This document shows positions 1-5,649 of a stretch of DNA of 5,819 nucleotides, piece after piece (within the stretch, counting starts at the first letter, position 1; each line of letters begins with the position of its first letter). Both the position numbers and the translations under genes were made by a program. The notes below the pieces were generated by a model. It was not told the origin of the DNA, searched no databases, and saw only the letters and a program-made list of their open reading frames with translations. Source of the stretch: an uncultured Thermomicrobiales bacterium (GTDB lineage Bacteria > Chloroflexota > Chloroflexia > Thermomicrobiales > UBA6265); contig CADCWJ010000358.1 of assembly GCA_902806365.1 (NCBI GenBank), forward strand, positions 1 to 5,819. The letters run 5' to 3'.

Positions 1-571
1 CAGCGTCATCCACCGCGCCCGTCAGTCGCGCGAAATCCCGCGACGCCGTTTCCAGGTCGGTGACGCCAATCGTGACCCCGGCGACACCGGTCACCGCGTT
101 GTCGTGAATGGCCGCCGCGCCGCCGGGAACGCGAAGCGAGCGATCGTTCGTCGAGTGGCAATAGAAGGGCAGGGACGGCGCGGTGCCTTCCCCGAAATGG
201 AGATTGCGCCATTCGACACGCTGCCCATCGGGGCGGGTGCGGCCACCCGCCTCGGGCTCCGGCACATTCAGGCCGGCCGCCCGGAGTCGGACTACCTCGG
301 CATCGAGATCGTCGGTTCGCAGGGCAAAGTCGATCACGCCTTCGCCGGCCCGGAACCGATGCCACCAGGCGGTCGGCACTGGCTCCTCCGGTCGTTTCCA
401 GGCGATCAGCTCGAAGTAGGAGCCGTCGGCAAAGGGGACCAGTGCGTTGTGGGTAGTGCCGTTGGTATGCTCACCGCCCGGAGAGACCGTGAATCCAGCG
501 GCGGTATAATCCGCGATGGCGAGGTCGAGGTCGCGCACGGCGATGACGATATGGTCGATCCCGGTTGGCAT
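1..571 (-). CDS. VOC-family (glyoxalase-like) protein, C-terminus cut by the left window edge
   Basis: The frame is open from an ATG at 571 to the left edge, giving 190 residues with no stop, so the C-terminus is missing. AGGAG lies six bases upstream of the ATG, which fixes the start. The protein opens with MPTGIDHIVIAVRDLDLAI, the classic first strand of a vicinal-oxygen-chelate module. His7 sits at the usual metal-ligand position, and an acidic residue in the motif SYFEL (Glu54) could be the partner ligand. A second module appears to begin near residues 163-175 (GVAGVTIGVTDLE), where Gly replaces the His. The overall look, with GWT-like loops, a TAWWHRF segment and a long first half, fits the Glyoxalase_3-like (PF13468-type) group of VOC proteins. 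Substrates of this group are mostly unknown; the fold serves isomerases, dioxygenases and resistance proteins, and no specific reaction can be assigned. It is transcribed divergently from the gene at 835 and is probably unrelated to it. The family call is firm, the function is not. Confidence 0.88.
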   Translation of the reverse strand, partial: MPTGIDHIVIAVRDLDLAIADYTAAGFTVSPGGEHTNGTTHNALVPFADGSYFELIAWKRPEEPVPTAWWHRFRAGEGVIDFALRTDDLDAEVVRLRAAGLNVPEPEAGGRTRPDGQRVEWRNLHFGEGTAPSLPFYCHSTNDRSLRVPGGAAAIHDNAVTGVAGVTIGVTDLETASRDFARLTGAVDDA

Positions 572-834
572 GGATCACTCCTCACTGGTGTGGCAAGCAC
601 ATCCCGATGCGGACAGTGCGCTCTGGCTCATTCCGCGACCGTGGAAGCATACGCGCGGGCCCTGTATTGGAGATTCCCGGCCCCGTCGAATGCGCCCGGA
701 CACCAGCCAACCGACGTCCAAGTGCCCTCCGCTGCAGCGTGGTATGCATGGTGCATTGCGCAGGGCAGGCAGTTCACGGATTGCGCTCGCGGTTCCGGAA
801 CAGGTCCGGCAACGGGAAACAGGAGATTCAGGCA
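572..834. other. Divergent intergenic region between the VOC gene and the PRC-barrel/DUF2382 gene
   Basis: This 263-base stretch separates two divergently transcribed genes and should hold both promoters. Frames that cross it have no ribosome binding site and a composition unlike protein (rich in Arg, Cys and Pro), so I see no gene here. No convincing paired -35/-10 boxes were found. The only weak candidate is TGGTATGCA at about 741-749, which looks like an extended -10 on the plus strand but has no good -35. The Shine-Dalgarno sites of both flanking genes lie at its two ends. Confidence 0.6.
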
Positions 835-1698
835 ATGGCCGAACATGTGTCGCTGGCGGAAATCACCGATGGCATGGATGTCCTCGGCTCCGATGGCGAA
901 AAGATGGCGTCCGTGGATCGGGTTGAAGGCGATTATGTGGTCGCCAGCAAGGGCCTGTTCCGGAAAACGGACTACTACATCCCCGTCGACGCGATCGAGA
1001 GGGTGGACGGAGACCGCATCCGGCTCACCATGACCAGCGAGGTCGCGCTCGAGCAGGGCTGGGACAGCAGGCCAGAGTCGATGACAAGAGAAGCCACGTC
1101 TGTCGATGACGCATCCGGAATGCAATCATGGGCGTCGCCACCGATTGGGAGCACGCTCGGCGCGGAACTCCAGAGTGGGGTCGAGCCCGAGGGAAAAATG
1201 CTCGAACCGGTCCCCTTCGAGCACTTCACGGACCGTGAGCTTCCCCATGAGCATAACGCGGACACGATCAGCCTGAAGCTCAGCGAAGAACAGCTGGATG
1301 TCACCATCAACGAGGTCGATCGGGGAGCTGTCCGCATCGCAACGAACGTCATCGAGAACCAGCAGGTGCTCGAGGTGCCGGTGGTCGAGGAACGCGTCAA
1401 TGTCACGCGGCATCCAGTCGCTCGGGATCTGGCTCCGGAAGAAGCGGTCTTCGAGAGTGGGGTCATCAATGTCCACGTCTCCGGTCAGGACGTCGACATC
1501 CAGAAGAATGCTCGCGTGACCGAAGAGATCGAGATCGCAAAGGAATCGGTCACCGACAATCAGGTAGTCACGGAAAGCCTCCGCCGCGAGGAGATCCATG
1601 TGACCGGCGATGGGAACACGCTGTCAGGATCGGCCAAGGTCGGCGACCTCGGAAACTCGCGCAGGCGCAGCAGAAACAAGAAGAAGAAGCGCTCTTGA
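835..1698 (+). CDS. PRC-barrel and DUF2382 domain protein with basic C-terminal tail
   Basis: 287 residues. The start is the ATG at 835, chosen because AGGAG (821-825) lies nine bases upstream and because the PRC-barrel begins right after it; the frame is open further upstream, but that part does not look like protein. Residues about 8-70 form a PRC-barrel-like beta domain (TDGMDVLGSDGEKMASVDRV, then DYYIPVDAIERVDGDRIRL). Residues about 75-145 are a polar, Pro/Glu-rich linker. Residues about 146-256 are DUF2382 (SLKLSEEQLDVTINEV, VLEVPVVEERVNVTRHPV, INVHVSGQDVDIQKNARVTEEIEI), which shows two similar beta-rich halves. The last 13 residues are strongly basic (RRRSRNKKKKRS). There is no signal peptide or membrane segment, so it is probably cytoplasmic. 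DUF2382 is the domain of B. subtilis YsnF (general stress) and cyanobacterial AvaK (akinete marker); its biochemical role is not known. It faces a second DUF2382 gene convergently. Domain calls are confident, and the stress role is inferred from the family. Confidence 0.92.
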   Translation: MAEHVSLAEITDGMDVLGSDGEKMASVDRVEGDYVVASKGLFRKTDYYIPVDAIERVDGDRIRLTMTSEVALEQGWDSRPESMTREATSVDDASGMQSWASPPIGSTLGAELQSGVEPEGKMLEPVPFEHFTDRELPHEHNADTISLKLSEEQLDVTINEVDRGAVRIATNVIENQQVLEVPVVEERVNVTRHPVARDLAPEEAVFESGVINVHVSGQDVDIQKNARVTEEIEIAKESVTDNQVVTESLRREEIHVTGDGNTLSGSAKVGDLGNSRRRSRNKKKKRS

Positions 1699-1737
1699 CG
1701 CTGCCGGTATTGGCGCGTTGACAAGCGAACGAATGAC

Positions 1738-1768
1738 AACGGGACACCCTAACGCGGGGCGTCCCGTT
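1738..1768. terminator. Bidirectional hairpin between convergent DUF2382 genes
   Basis: AACGGGAC (1738-1745) pairs with GTCCCGTT (1761-1768) as a perfect 8-bp stem. An A-C mismatch follows, then a further CCC/GGG stem (1747-1749 with 1757-1759) around a small loop. It lies in the 90-base gap between the stop of the plus-strand gene (1698) and the stop of the minus-strand gene (1789), where a shared terminator is expected. There is no strong T-run on either side, so termination efficiency is uncertain. Confidence 0.6.
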
Positions 1769-1788
1769 CCGGTTCCGGGGCCCGACCG

Positions 1789-2406
1789 TCAGCTCTTGTC
1801 GGCGACGATCTCGGAAGCGTCCGTTGTCGTGCCGGTCTCATTGATGATCGGCTCGACATCGACGACCTCCCGTCGCACCGTGCCCTCGACCATAACGTGC
1901 TCGATTCGCTCCTTGCGCTTGACCCGGAGCAGCTCGCTGAGAACCAGGCGCGTCTCGGTGACGATTTTTTCCTGGTAGACCGGGATCACGAGCGTGTCAC
2001 CCTCGTACCACGGGTCTTCACGAGCGTCCACCAGTTCGTCGCTGCTTATGCGCTCGACCGAGACATCGTCCTGGTGAAGCTCCACATCTTCAACGCTGGG
2101 GACTTCCTCGATGCGCTTGTGGAACATCACGCTCCCAAGTTGCGTGGGAACGGTTTGCGCCTCAAGGCGCTCTTCTCTCAGGGGAACGCGGATCACGCCC
2201 TCGTCTTCGATGACATCGGTAAGCGTGGTGTCGAACGTGTCGGAATGTGCCGTCACCGTGTCCTCGACCGCAGGCGCCTGGACCTCGATCGGGTCCGTCA
2301 CGTCCACGACCTTGCTGACATCGGTGACATCAGTCGCCTCTCCAACATGGCCGGCGAGATCGGAATGCAGGGTCGGCTTGTTGTCGCGGTTGCGTCTGTT
2401 GCTCAT
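1789..2406 (-). CDS. DUF2382 (YsnF/AvaK-type) domain protein
   Basis: 205 residues from the ATG at 2406, which has AAGGA seven bases upstream. An in-frame ATG at 2559 would add 51 residues, but it lacks a good ribosome binding site and its extra sequence is Cys/Arg-rich and unlike the family. Residues 1-15 are basic and polar (MSNRRNRDNKPT). Residues about 20-68 form an acidic Val/Asp/Thr-rich segment (DVTDVSKVVDVTDPIEV). Residues about 70-188 are DUF2382 in two matching halves: VIRVPLREERLEAQTV through DDVSVERI, and DTLVIPVYQEKIVTETRL through RREVVDVEP. The signature EGDTLVIPVYQEKIVTETRL is very typical of the domain. Unlike the converging gene at 835 it has no PRC-barrel. No signal peptide or membrane helix is seen. 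It lies 164 bases downstream of the permease on the same strand, so it could be read through from it or have its own promoter. Function is unknown beyond the family's association with stress. Confidence 0.92.
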   Translation of the reverse strand: MSNRRNRDNKPTLHSDLAGHVGEATDVTDVSKVVDVTDPIEVQAPAVEDTVTAHSDTFDTTLTDVIEDEGVIRVPLREERLEAQTVPTQLGSVMFHKRIEEVPSVEDVELHQDDVSVERISSDELVDAREDPWYEGDTLVIPVYQEKIVTETRLVLSELLRVKRKERIEHVMVEGTVRREVVDVEPIINETGTTTDASEIVADKS

Positions 2407-2570
2407 GGTGGTGTCCTTGTGCTTCACGGCTGACGTTCGAGGCTCTTCGAGAATAGCATTGCATGGATTGTTCCGCTGCTGTCCGGTACCAAAACGGTTG
2501 GCGCGCGAGGTCGAGCAAGTGGTGCAACGACGAACTGGATCCAGTCTCGCTGTTGCCATGACCGTCCGGG
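2407..2570 (-). promoter_or_regulatory. Gap between permease stop and DUF2382 start, with a 12-bp palindrome
   Basis: This 164-base gap contains the perfect palindrome ACTGGATCCAGT (2534-2545), 25 bases past the permease stop on the minus strand. It could be a weak hairpin or an operator-like site. A TATTCT box (minus strand, about 2454-2449) resembles a -10, with no recognisable -35. Whether the DUF2382 gene shares a transcript with the permease cannot be settled from this. Confidence 0.25.
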
Positions 2571-4595
2571 TCAGCCTACATGGATCGCCGGACGAAGGCG
2601 TGCGTTCGGTTCGGCCTTCCGCAGCACCTCGTGGGTCAGCGGAGCGATGTCACCTTCCCCGAAGAGAACGAACCGGGCCAGGTACTTCAGCGGGTTGCCC
2701 TCGGTCCAGCCGAAATAGACGTGCGGCTGCTTCCCGGTGCGGTCCCGCATGTCGAGCAAGATCGCAGCGATTGCATTCGAGATCGACGAGCTGTCCGTGC
2801 GCAACACGCGGTGGCCTTCGATCTCCTCGCCGCGCACCCGAAGGGTCGGGGCGAACTCGGACGCATCGGTCACGCTGACCTCGAGGAACAGGACCGGGTC
2901 TCCGGCCGGGATGTGACTGGCTGCGCGTTCCTCCCGCTCCTTGGCAAGATACTCCCGGGAGGTGCGGTCGTCGGGGTGATTGGCAATCACCCGGATAATT
3001 CCGTTCCGGCTGGCTTCTTCGAGCAGCCGCTCGGCGGTCGGGTCAAACTGAACGTCGCTCACCCGCAGCTCTGTCGATCGCCAGACGCGGGAGACGAGCG
3101 ACGTGACGACGATCCCGGCAATGAACATGACCGCGATCTGAAGCCCCTGTGGCTGTTCGACGACCGTGATCGCGGTCGTGTAAATGAAGATCGCCGCGAC
3201 CAGGCCGAATCCCAGGAAGGCGCCTCTCTGACGCTTTCGCCGCGCGGCCAGGGTGACGGCGACCGTCGCGGAGGTGATGACGGCCAGAACACCGGTCGCG
3301 TAGGCACCCGCCTGGGCATTGACATCGGCCCGGAACAGGATGGTGACGACGAAGCAGATTGCAGTAAAGATCAGGACCAGGGGCCGGCTGGCGCGGGCCC
3401 AGTCCGGCGCCATCCCGTATTTCGGCAGGTAGCGAGGCACGATGTTGAGCAGGCCCGCCATCGCCGAAGCCCCGGCGAACCAGAGGATCATGATCGTGCT
3501 CACGTCATACACGGTTCCAAACAGATCGCCGAGGCGCTCGTGCGCGAGAAAGGCCAGCGCCCGTCCGTTTGCCTCCCCGCCGGGCTCGAACTCCTCGTGC
3601 GGGATCAGCAGCGTGGTCGCAAGGCTGCTGGTCAGCAACAGGACACTCATGATCACGGCGGCGGCGGTCAACAATCGCTGTGTGTTCCGGATTCGGCCGG
3701 TCAGGCGCTCGTGGGTATCGCCCGGATTCCCCTTCACCAGCGGCATCACCACCACTCCGGTCTCGAATCCGGAGAGTCCAAGCGCAAGCTTGGGAAAGAG
3801 GAGCAGTGCCGCCGCGACAAGCAACAGCGGGTTACCGTGATCGGCCACCATTACCGAGCGCCAATTGGAAATTAATCCTGGGTCGCGGGCAATGTCGATC
3901 AGGCTAACGGCGATGATGACGATATTGAGCCCGATGTACGCGGCTACAAGCACTACCGCGATGCCGACCGCCTCGGCAAACCCCTTGAGAAACACGGCAC
4001 CGAGCAGACCGATCAGGACAAGCGTGATCGGAATCTCGTACCCGTGCAGGAACCCGGTGAACGGATTCTCGATGACGTGCGCGGTCGCATCGGCGGCCGA
4101 AAGCGTGATCGTGATGATGAACCCGGTCGCCACGAAGCCCAGCAGGCAAAGCACGAGCAACTTGCCTTGCCACCAGCTGAGAAGTTTTTCGAGCATGGAG
4201 ATGGAGCCGTCACCATGGGGACTCGCGGCGGCCACCCGCTTGTACATCGGCAACGCGCCGAACAGTGTGACCAGCACCAGGATCAGCGTGGCGACCGGCG
4301 CCAGCGTGCCCGCGGCCAGGGCGGCGATACCGGGCTGATAGCCGAGCGTCGAAAAGTAGTCCACGCCGGTCAGGCACATCACCTGCCACCATGGATGCTG
4401 GTGGTGATGCCCCTCGCGCTCGTACTTGCCCTCCGTCTCGCGTGGATGTCCCTTGAGTAGCCACTCGCGGCCCCGGCCGGATAACGACGGCGAATCAGGC
4501 GCTACCAATGGCTTCGAGGCAGCGGTCCGGTAGCCATCGCTCGAGGATCGATCGGGTTGTGCGGCTTCGGCAAGCCGCTGCTCCGGCTGTGTCAT
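2571..4595 (-). CDS. APC-superfamily permease, KimA/KUP-like, with C-terminal soluble domain
   Basis: 674 residues. Hydropathy read by eye gives a polar N-terminus (1-70, including the cluster HHHQHPWW at 63-70), about twelve membrane segments (roughly 75-95, 98-117, 144-167, 188-207, 209-234, 255-285, 309-331, 361-386, 405-424, 427-450, 457-479, 486-503) and a soluble C-terminal part of about 170 residues. The broken first helix reads GVDYFSTLGYQPGIAALAAG, and the sixth contains GLSGFETGVVVMPLVKG. These match the APC superfamily and resemble the equivalent segments of KimA (YdaO-type) potassium importers (SSVAYG and ALTGVEAISNG in KimA, as I remember them). Many high-GC bacteria encode close relatives annotated only as amino-acid permeases. 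Potassium is thus a plausible substrate, but an amino acid is not excluded. The ATG at 4595 is the only start before an in-frame TAG upstream, and no Shine-Dalgarno sits at proper distance (see the short ORF at 4592-4603); a later start such as the TTG for Leu30 is possible. It lies between a small envelope protein gene and a DUF2382 gene, all on the minus strand. Confidence 0.88.
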   Translation of the reverse strand: MTQPEQRLAEAAQPDRSSSDGYRTAASKPLVAPDSPSLSGRGREWLLKGHPRETEGKYEREGHHHQHPWWQVMCLTGVDYFSTLGYQPGIAALAAGTLAPVATLILVLVTLFGALPMYKRVAAASPHGDGSISMLEKLLSWWQGKLLVLCLLGFVATGFIITITLSAADATAHVIENPFTGFLHGYEIPITLVLIGLLGAVFLKGFAEAVGIAVVLVAAYIGLNIVIIAVSLIDIARDPGLISNWRSVMVADHGNPLLLVAAALLLFPKLALGLSGFETGVVVMPLVKGNPGDTHERLTGRIRNTQRLLTAAAVIMSVLLLTSSLATTLLIPHEEFEPGGEANGRALAFLAHERLGDLFGTVYDVSTIMILWFAGASAMAGLLNIVPRYLPKYGMAPDWARASRPLVLIFTAICFVVTILFRADVNAQAGAYATGVLAVITSATVAVTLAARRKRQRGAFLGFGLVAAIFIYTTAITVVEQPQGLQIAVMFIAGIVVTSLVSRVWRSTELRVSDVQFDPTAERLLEEASRNGIIRVIANHPDDRTSREYLAKEREERAASHIPAGDPVLFLEVSVTDASEFAPTLRVRGEEIEGHRVLRTDSSSISNAIAAILLDMRDRTGKQPHVYFGWTEGNPLKYLARFVLFGEGDIAPLTHEVLRKAEPNARLRPAIHVG

Positions 4596-4603
4596 TTGGA
4601 CAT
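4592..4603 (-). promoter_or_regulatory. Three-codon leader ORF overlapping the permease start (ATGA)
   Basis: On the minus strand ATG TCC AAA TGA runs from 4603 to 4592. Its stop codon overlaps the permease ATG (4595-4593) in the ATGA arrangement typical of translational coupling. An AAGG sequence (about 4618-4615) lies 11 bases before this mini-ORF and 19 bases before the permease ATG, so it fits the mini-ORF better. It may be a leader that feeds re-initiation at the permease, or chance. Confidence 0.3.
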
Positions 4604-4684
4604 GTTCGGATGTACCTTGTCCCGTCGCAAAAGGACGGTTCGGGCGACACTAGGGTGAACTCGGATCTCGGCGCGATCAGCGGC

Positions 4685-4713
4685 ATTATCCCCTGCGGAC
4701 GCCACCCTGACCA
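4685..4713 (-). promoter_or_regulatory. Candidate sigma-70 type promoter for the permease
   Basis: On the minus strand TGGTCA (4713-4708) and GATAAT (4690-4685) are separated by exactly 17 bases. They match the -35 consensus at four of six positions and the -10 at five of six. Transcription would start near 4678 and leave an untranslated leader of about 80 bases before the permease. The -35 box falls beside a CCGGC/GCCGG inverted repeat (4717-4730), and TGACC (4708-4712) can pair with GGTCA (4740-4744) around it, a possible operator. This is pattern matching only. Confidence 0.4.
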
Positions 4714-4761
4714 TTTCCGGCAAGCGCCGGGGGCTTTCCGGTCACCCTCAGGGCGCACAGA

Positions 4762-4785
4762 GAGCCCCGCCAAACGGCGAGGCTC
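4762..4785 (-). terminator. Hairpin terminator after the WGxxGxxG protein gene
   Basis: Read on the minus strand, GAGCCTCGCC pairs with GGCGGGGCTC around a GTTT loop. The 10-bp stem includes one T-G wobble; on the plus strand the same position would be a C-A mismatch, which argues for minus-strand function. It begins 24 bases after the stop codon at 4810. A T-run is lacking. It would separate the transcript of the small protein from that of the permease. Confidence 0.65.
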
Positions 4786-4809
4786 CCGTGGTTCCGTTAT
4801 CGAGCTTAT

Positions 4810-5184
4810 TTAGCGCCGGGGATCGCGGGTGTCGATGTTCGGGTCGACGTCCACGCGCTGGGTGCGGATCGGGTCGGCGACGGTCTCGACGCGCTCGGTC
4901 CGGACCGGCTCGACGACGTGTGCCGTTCGCCGGCGAAGACCAGCCAGGCCACCGAGGCCGAGCAGACCCAGCAGACCCCAGTCGTCGAATCCCCCGTCTT
5001 CGTCTTCAGTCGTCGTCGTCGCCGTCGTGGCCACTGTGGTCGGAGCCTCAGTTGCCTCCTCGGTGCCAGCCGCCTCGGTCGGGGTGGCCTGGGCCGCAAC
5101 GTCACCGCTTACGGCAAGTCCAAGCAACAACGCGATCGCGGTCGACCGCGCGACAATTTTCACTTTACCGTCCAACATTCTCAT
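4810..5184 (-). CDS. Small WGxxGxxG-motif membrane/secreted protein with repeated C-terminal tail
   Basis: 124 residues from the ATG at 5184, which has AGGAG eight bases upstream; an in-frame ATG six bases later is a less well-placed alternative. Residues 1-31 look like a signal peptide (basic MRMLDGKVKIVARS, hydrophobic AIALLLGLAV, likely cleavage after DVAA). Residues 32-62 are a Thr/Ala/Glu-rich linker of low complexity, followed by an acidic DEDGGFDD. Residues 69-86 carry WGLLGLLGLGGLAGLRRR, the glycine/leucine segment followed by arginines found in WGxxGxxG proteins and resembling MYXO-CTERM-type sorting signals. In such proteins the motif normally ends the chain. Here 38 more residues follow, with an imperfect repeat, PVRTERVETV (93-102) and PIRTQRVDVD (105-114). 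By the positive-inside rule the tail would be cytoplasmic. The gene has its own hairpin and stands upstream of the permease on the same strand. Its function is unknown; an envelope role is inferred. Confidence 0.85.
   Translation of the reverse strand: MRMLDGKVKIVARSTAIALLLGLAVSGDVAAQATPTEAAGTEEATEAPTTVATTATTTTEDEDGGFDDWGLLGLLGLGGLAGLRRRTAHVVEPVRTERVETVADPIRTQRVDVDPNIDTRDPRR
4843..4908 (-). repeat. Two-copy 12-residue tandem repeat in the tail of the WGxxGxxG protein
   Basis: Residues 93-102 (PVRTERVETV) and 105-114 (PIRTQRVDVD) align with a 12-residue period, sharing P-[VI]-R-T-[EQ]-R-V-[ED]. The coding DNA of the two copies is also similar. The alternating hydrophobic/charged pattern recalls a beta strand of the DUF2382 kind, but it is too short for a family assignment. 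Confidence 0.6.
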
Positions 5185-5649
5185 TCCGTATTCTCCTCTT
5201 CCTCGCTCGTCAATGTGGCCCGTCACCGGTCATGAACCTCATGGCATGTCAGAACCACACCGTTGAGCCCTCCCCCCGATGTCCGTATCTGTCTGGGGAC
5301 ACCAGTTGACGCTCGTGGCAACCAAGGCCGTGAAGGGCTGCGTGAATCGCCCATACGTACGTGTTGCACGGGATGTGCCACCGTATCAGCAGAATTGCCG
5401 GCTGGTGGAGCCCCACTTACAGGGAATCATACCGCGTGGGCGTGTTTCGCCGGATGCGGATCGCCTGGCGCGGGTGTCGGCAGTGCCCGGCAGGGTAGTT
5501 TCCATGGTATATCGGAGCGGTCCCGGGAGGCACATGGGGCACAGCGGCGCTGGCCGGCGTGTCGCATTCGACCGGTTCGGGAGATGATGTTCTTTTCCGC
5601 CTCGGCTCACTGCCCGGCTGCGCCACACATTCAGGGAAAGGAATTCGCA
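5185..5649. other. Divergent intergenic region without a supported gene
   Basis: These 465 bases lie between the minus-strand WGxxGxxG gene and the plus-strand oxidoreductase gene, so both promoters should be here. Frames crossing it, including a 102-codon plus-strand frame from 5279, have no suitable ribosome binding site and an Arg/Gly/Val composition typical of chance frames in GC-rich DNA. A small inverted repeat, CATGA-ACC-TCATG (5231-5243), sits close upstream of the small gene and could be an operator. ACGTACGT (5355-5362) is a short palindrome. No tRNA-like, riboswitch-like or transposon-like structure was recognised. Confidence 0.6.
5505..5513 (+). promoter_or_regulatory. Candidate extended -10 element for the oxidoreductase gene
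   Basis: TG-G-TATATC fits an extended -10 (TGn plus TATAAT-like box) and lies about 137 bases before the ATG at 5650. No good -35 was found, which is tolerable for extended -10 promoters. Weak evidence from pattern alone. Confidence 0.25.

Noticed and set aside
565..834. Upstream extension of the PRC-barrel/DUF2382 frame from 565
   Set aside because: It would overlap the start of the VOC gene, reads like chance GC-rich sequence and is bypassed by a good AGGAG site before 835.
2407..2559. N-terminal extension of the second DUF2382 protein from an ATG at 2559, 11 bases after the permease stop
   Set aside because: Its sequence is Cys/Arg-rich and unlike the family, there is no good ribosome binding site at 2559, and AAGGA stands seven bases before the ATG at 2406.
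2580..3875. 431-codon open frame on the plus strand opposite the permease
   Set aside because: It is antisense to a clear 12-helix permease and its product is a His/Arg/Asp/Gly-rich chance sequence without domain features.
4596..4690. A c-di-AMP (ydaO-type) riboswitch before the KimA-like gene
   Set aside because: B. subtilis kimA has one, but the leader here is only about 80 bases from the candidate promoter and I could not recognise the conserved riboswitch core. A covariance-model search would settle it.
697..5306. Shared 9-mer GGACACCAG in both divergent intergenic regions (about 699 and 5298)
   Set aside because: Too short in a 5.8-kb GC-rich window and not placed consistently relative to either gene start.
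5279..5587. 102-codon plus-strand frame in the divergent intergenic region
   Set aside because: No ribosome binding site, no recognisable motif and an Arg/Val/Gly-rich composition typical of a spurious frame.
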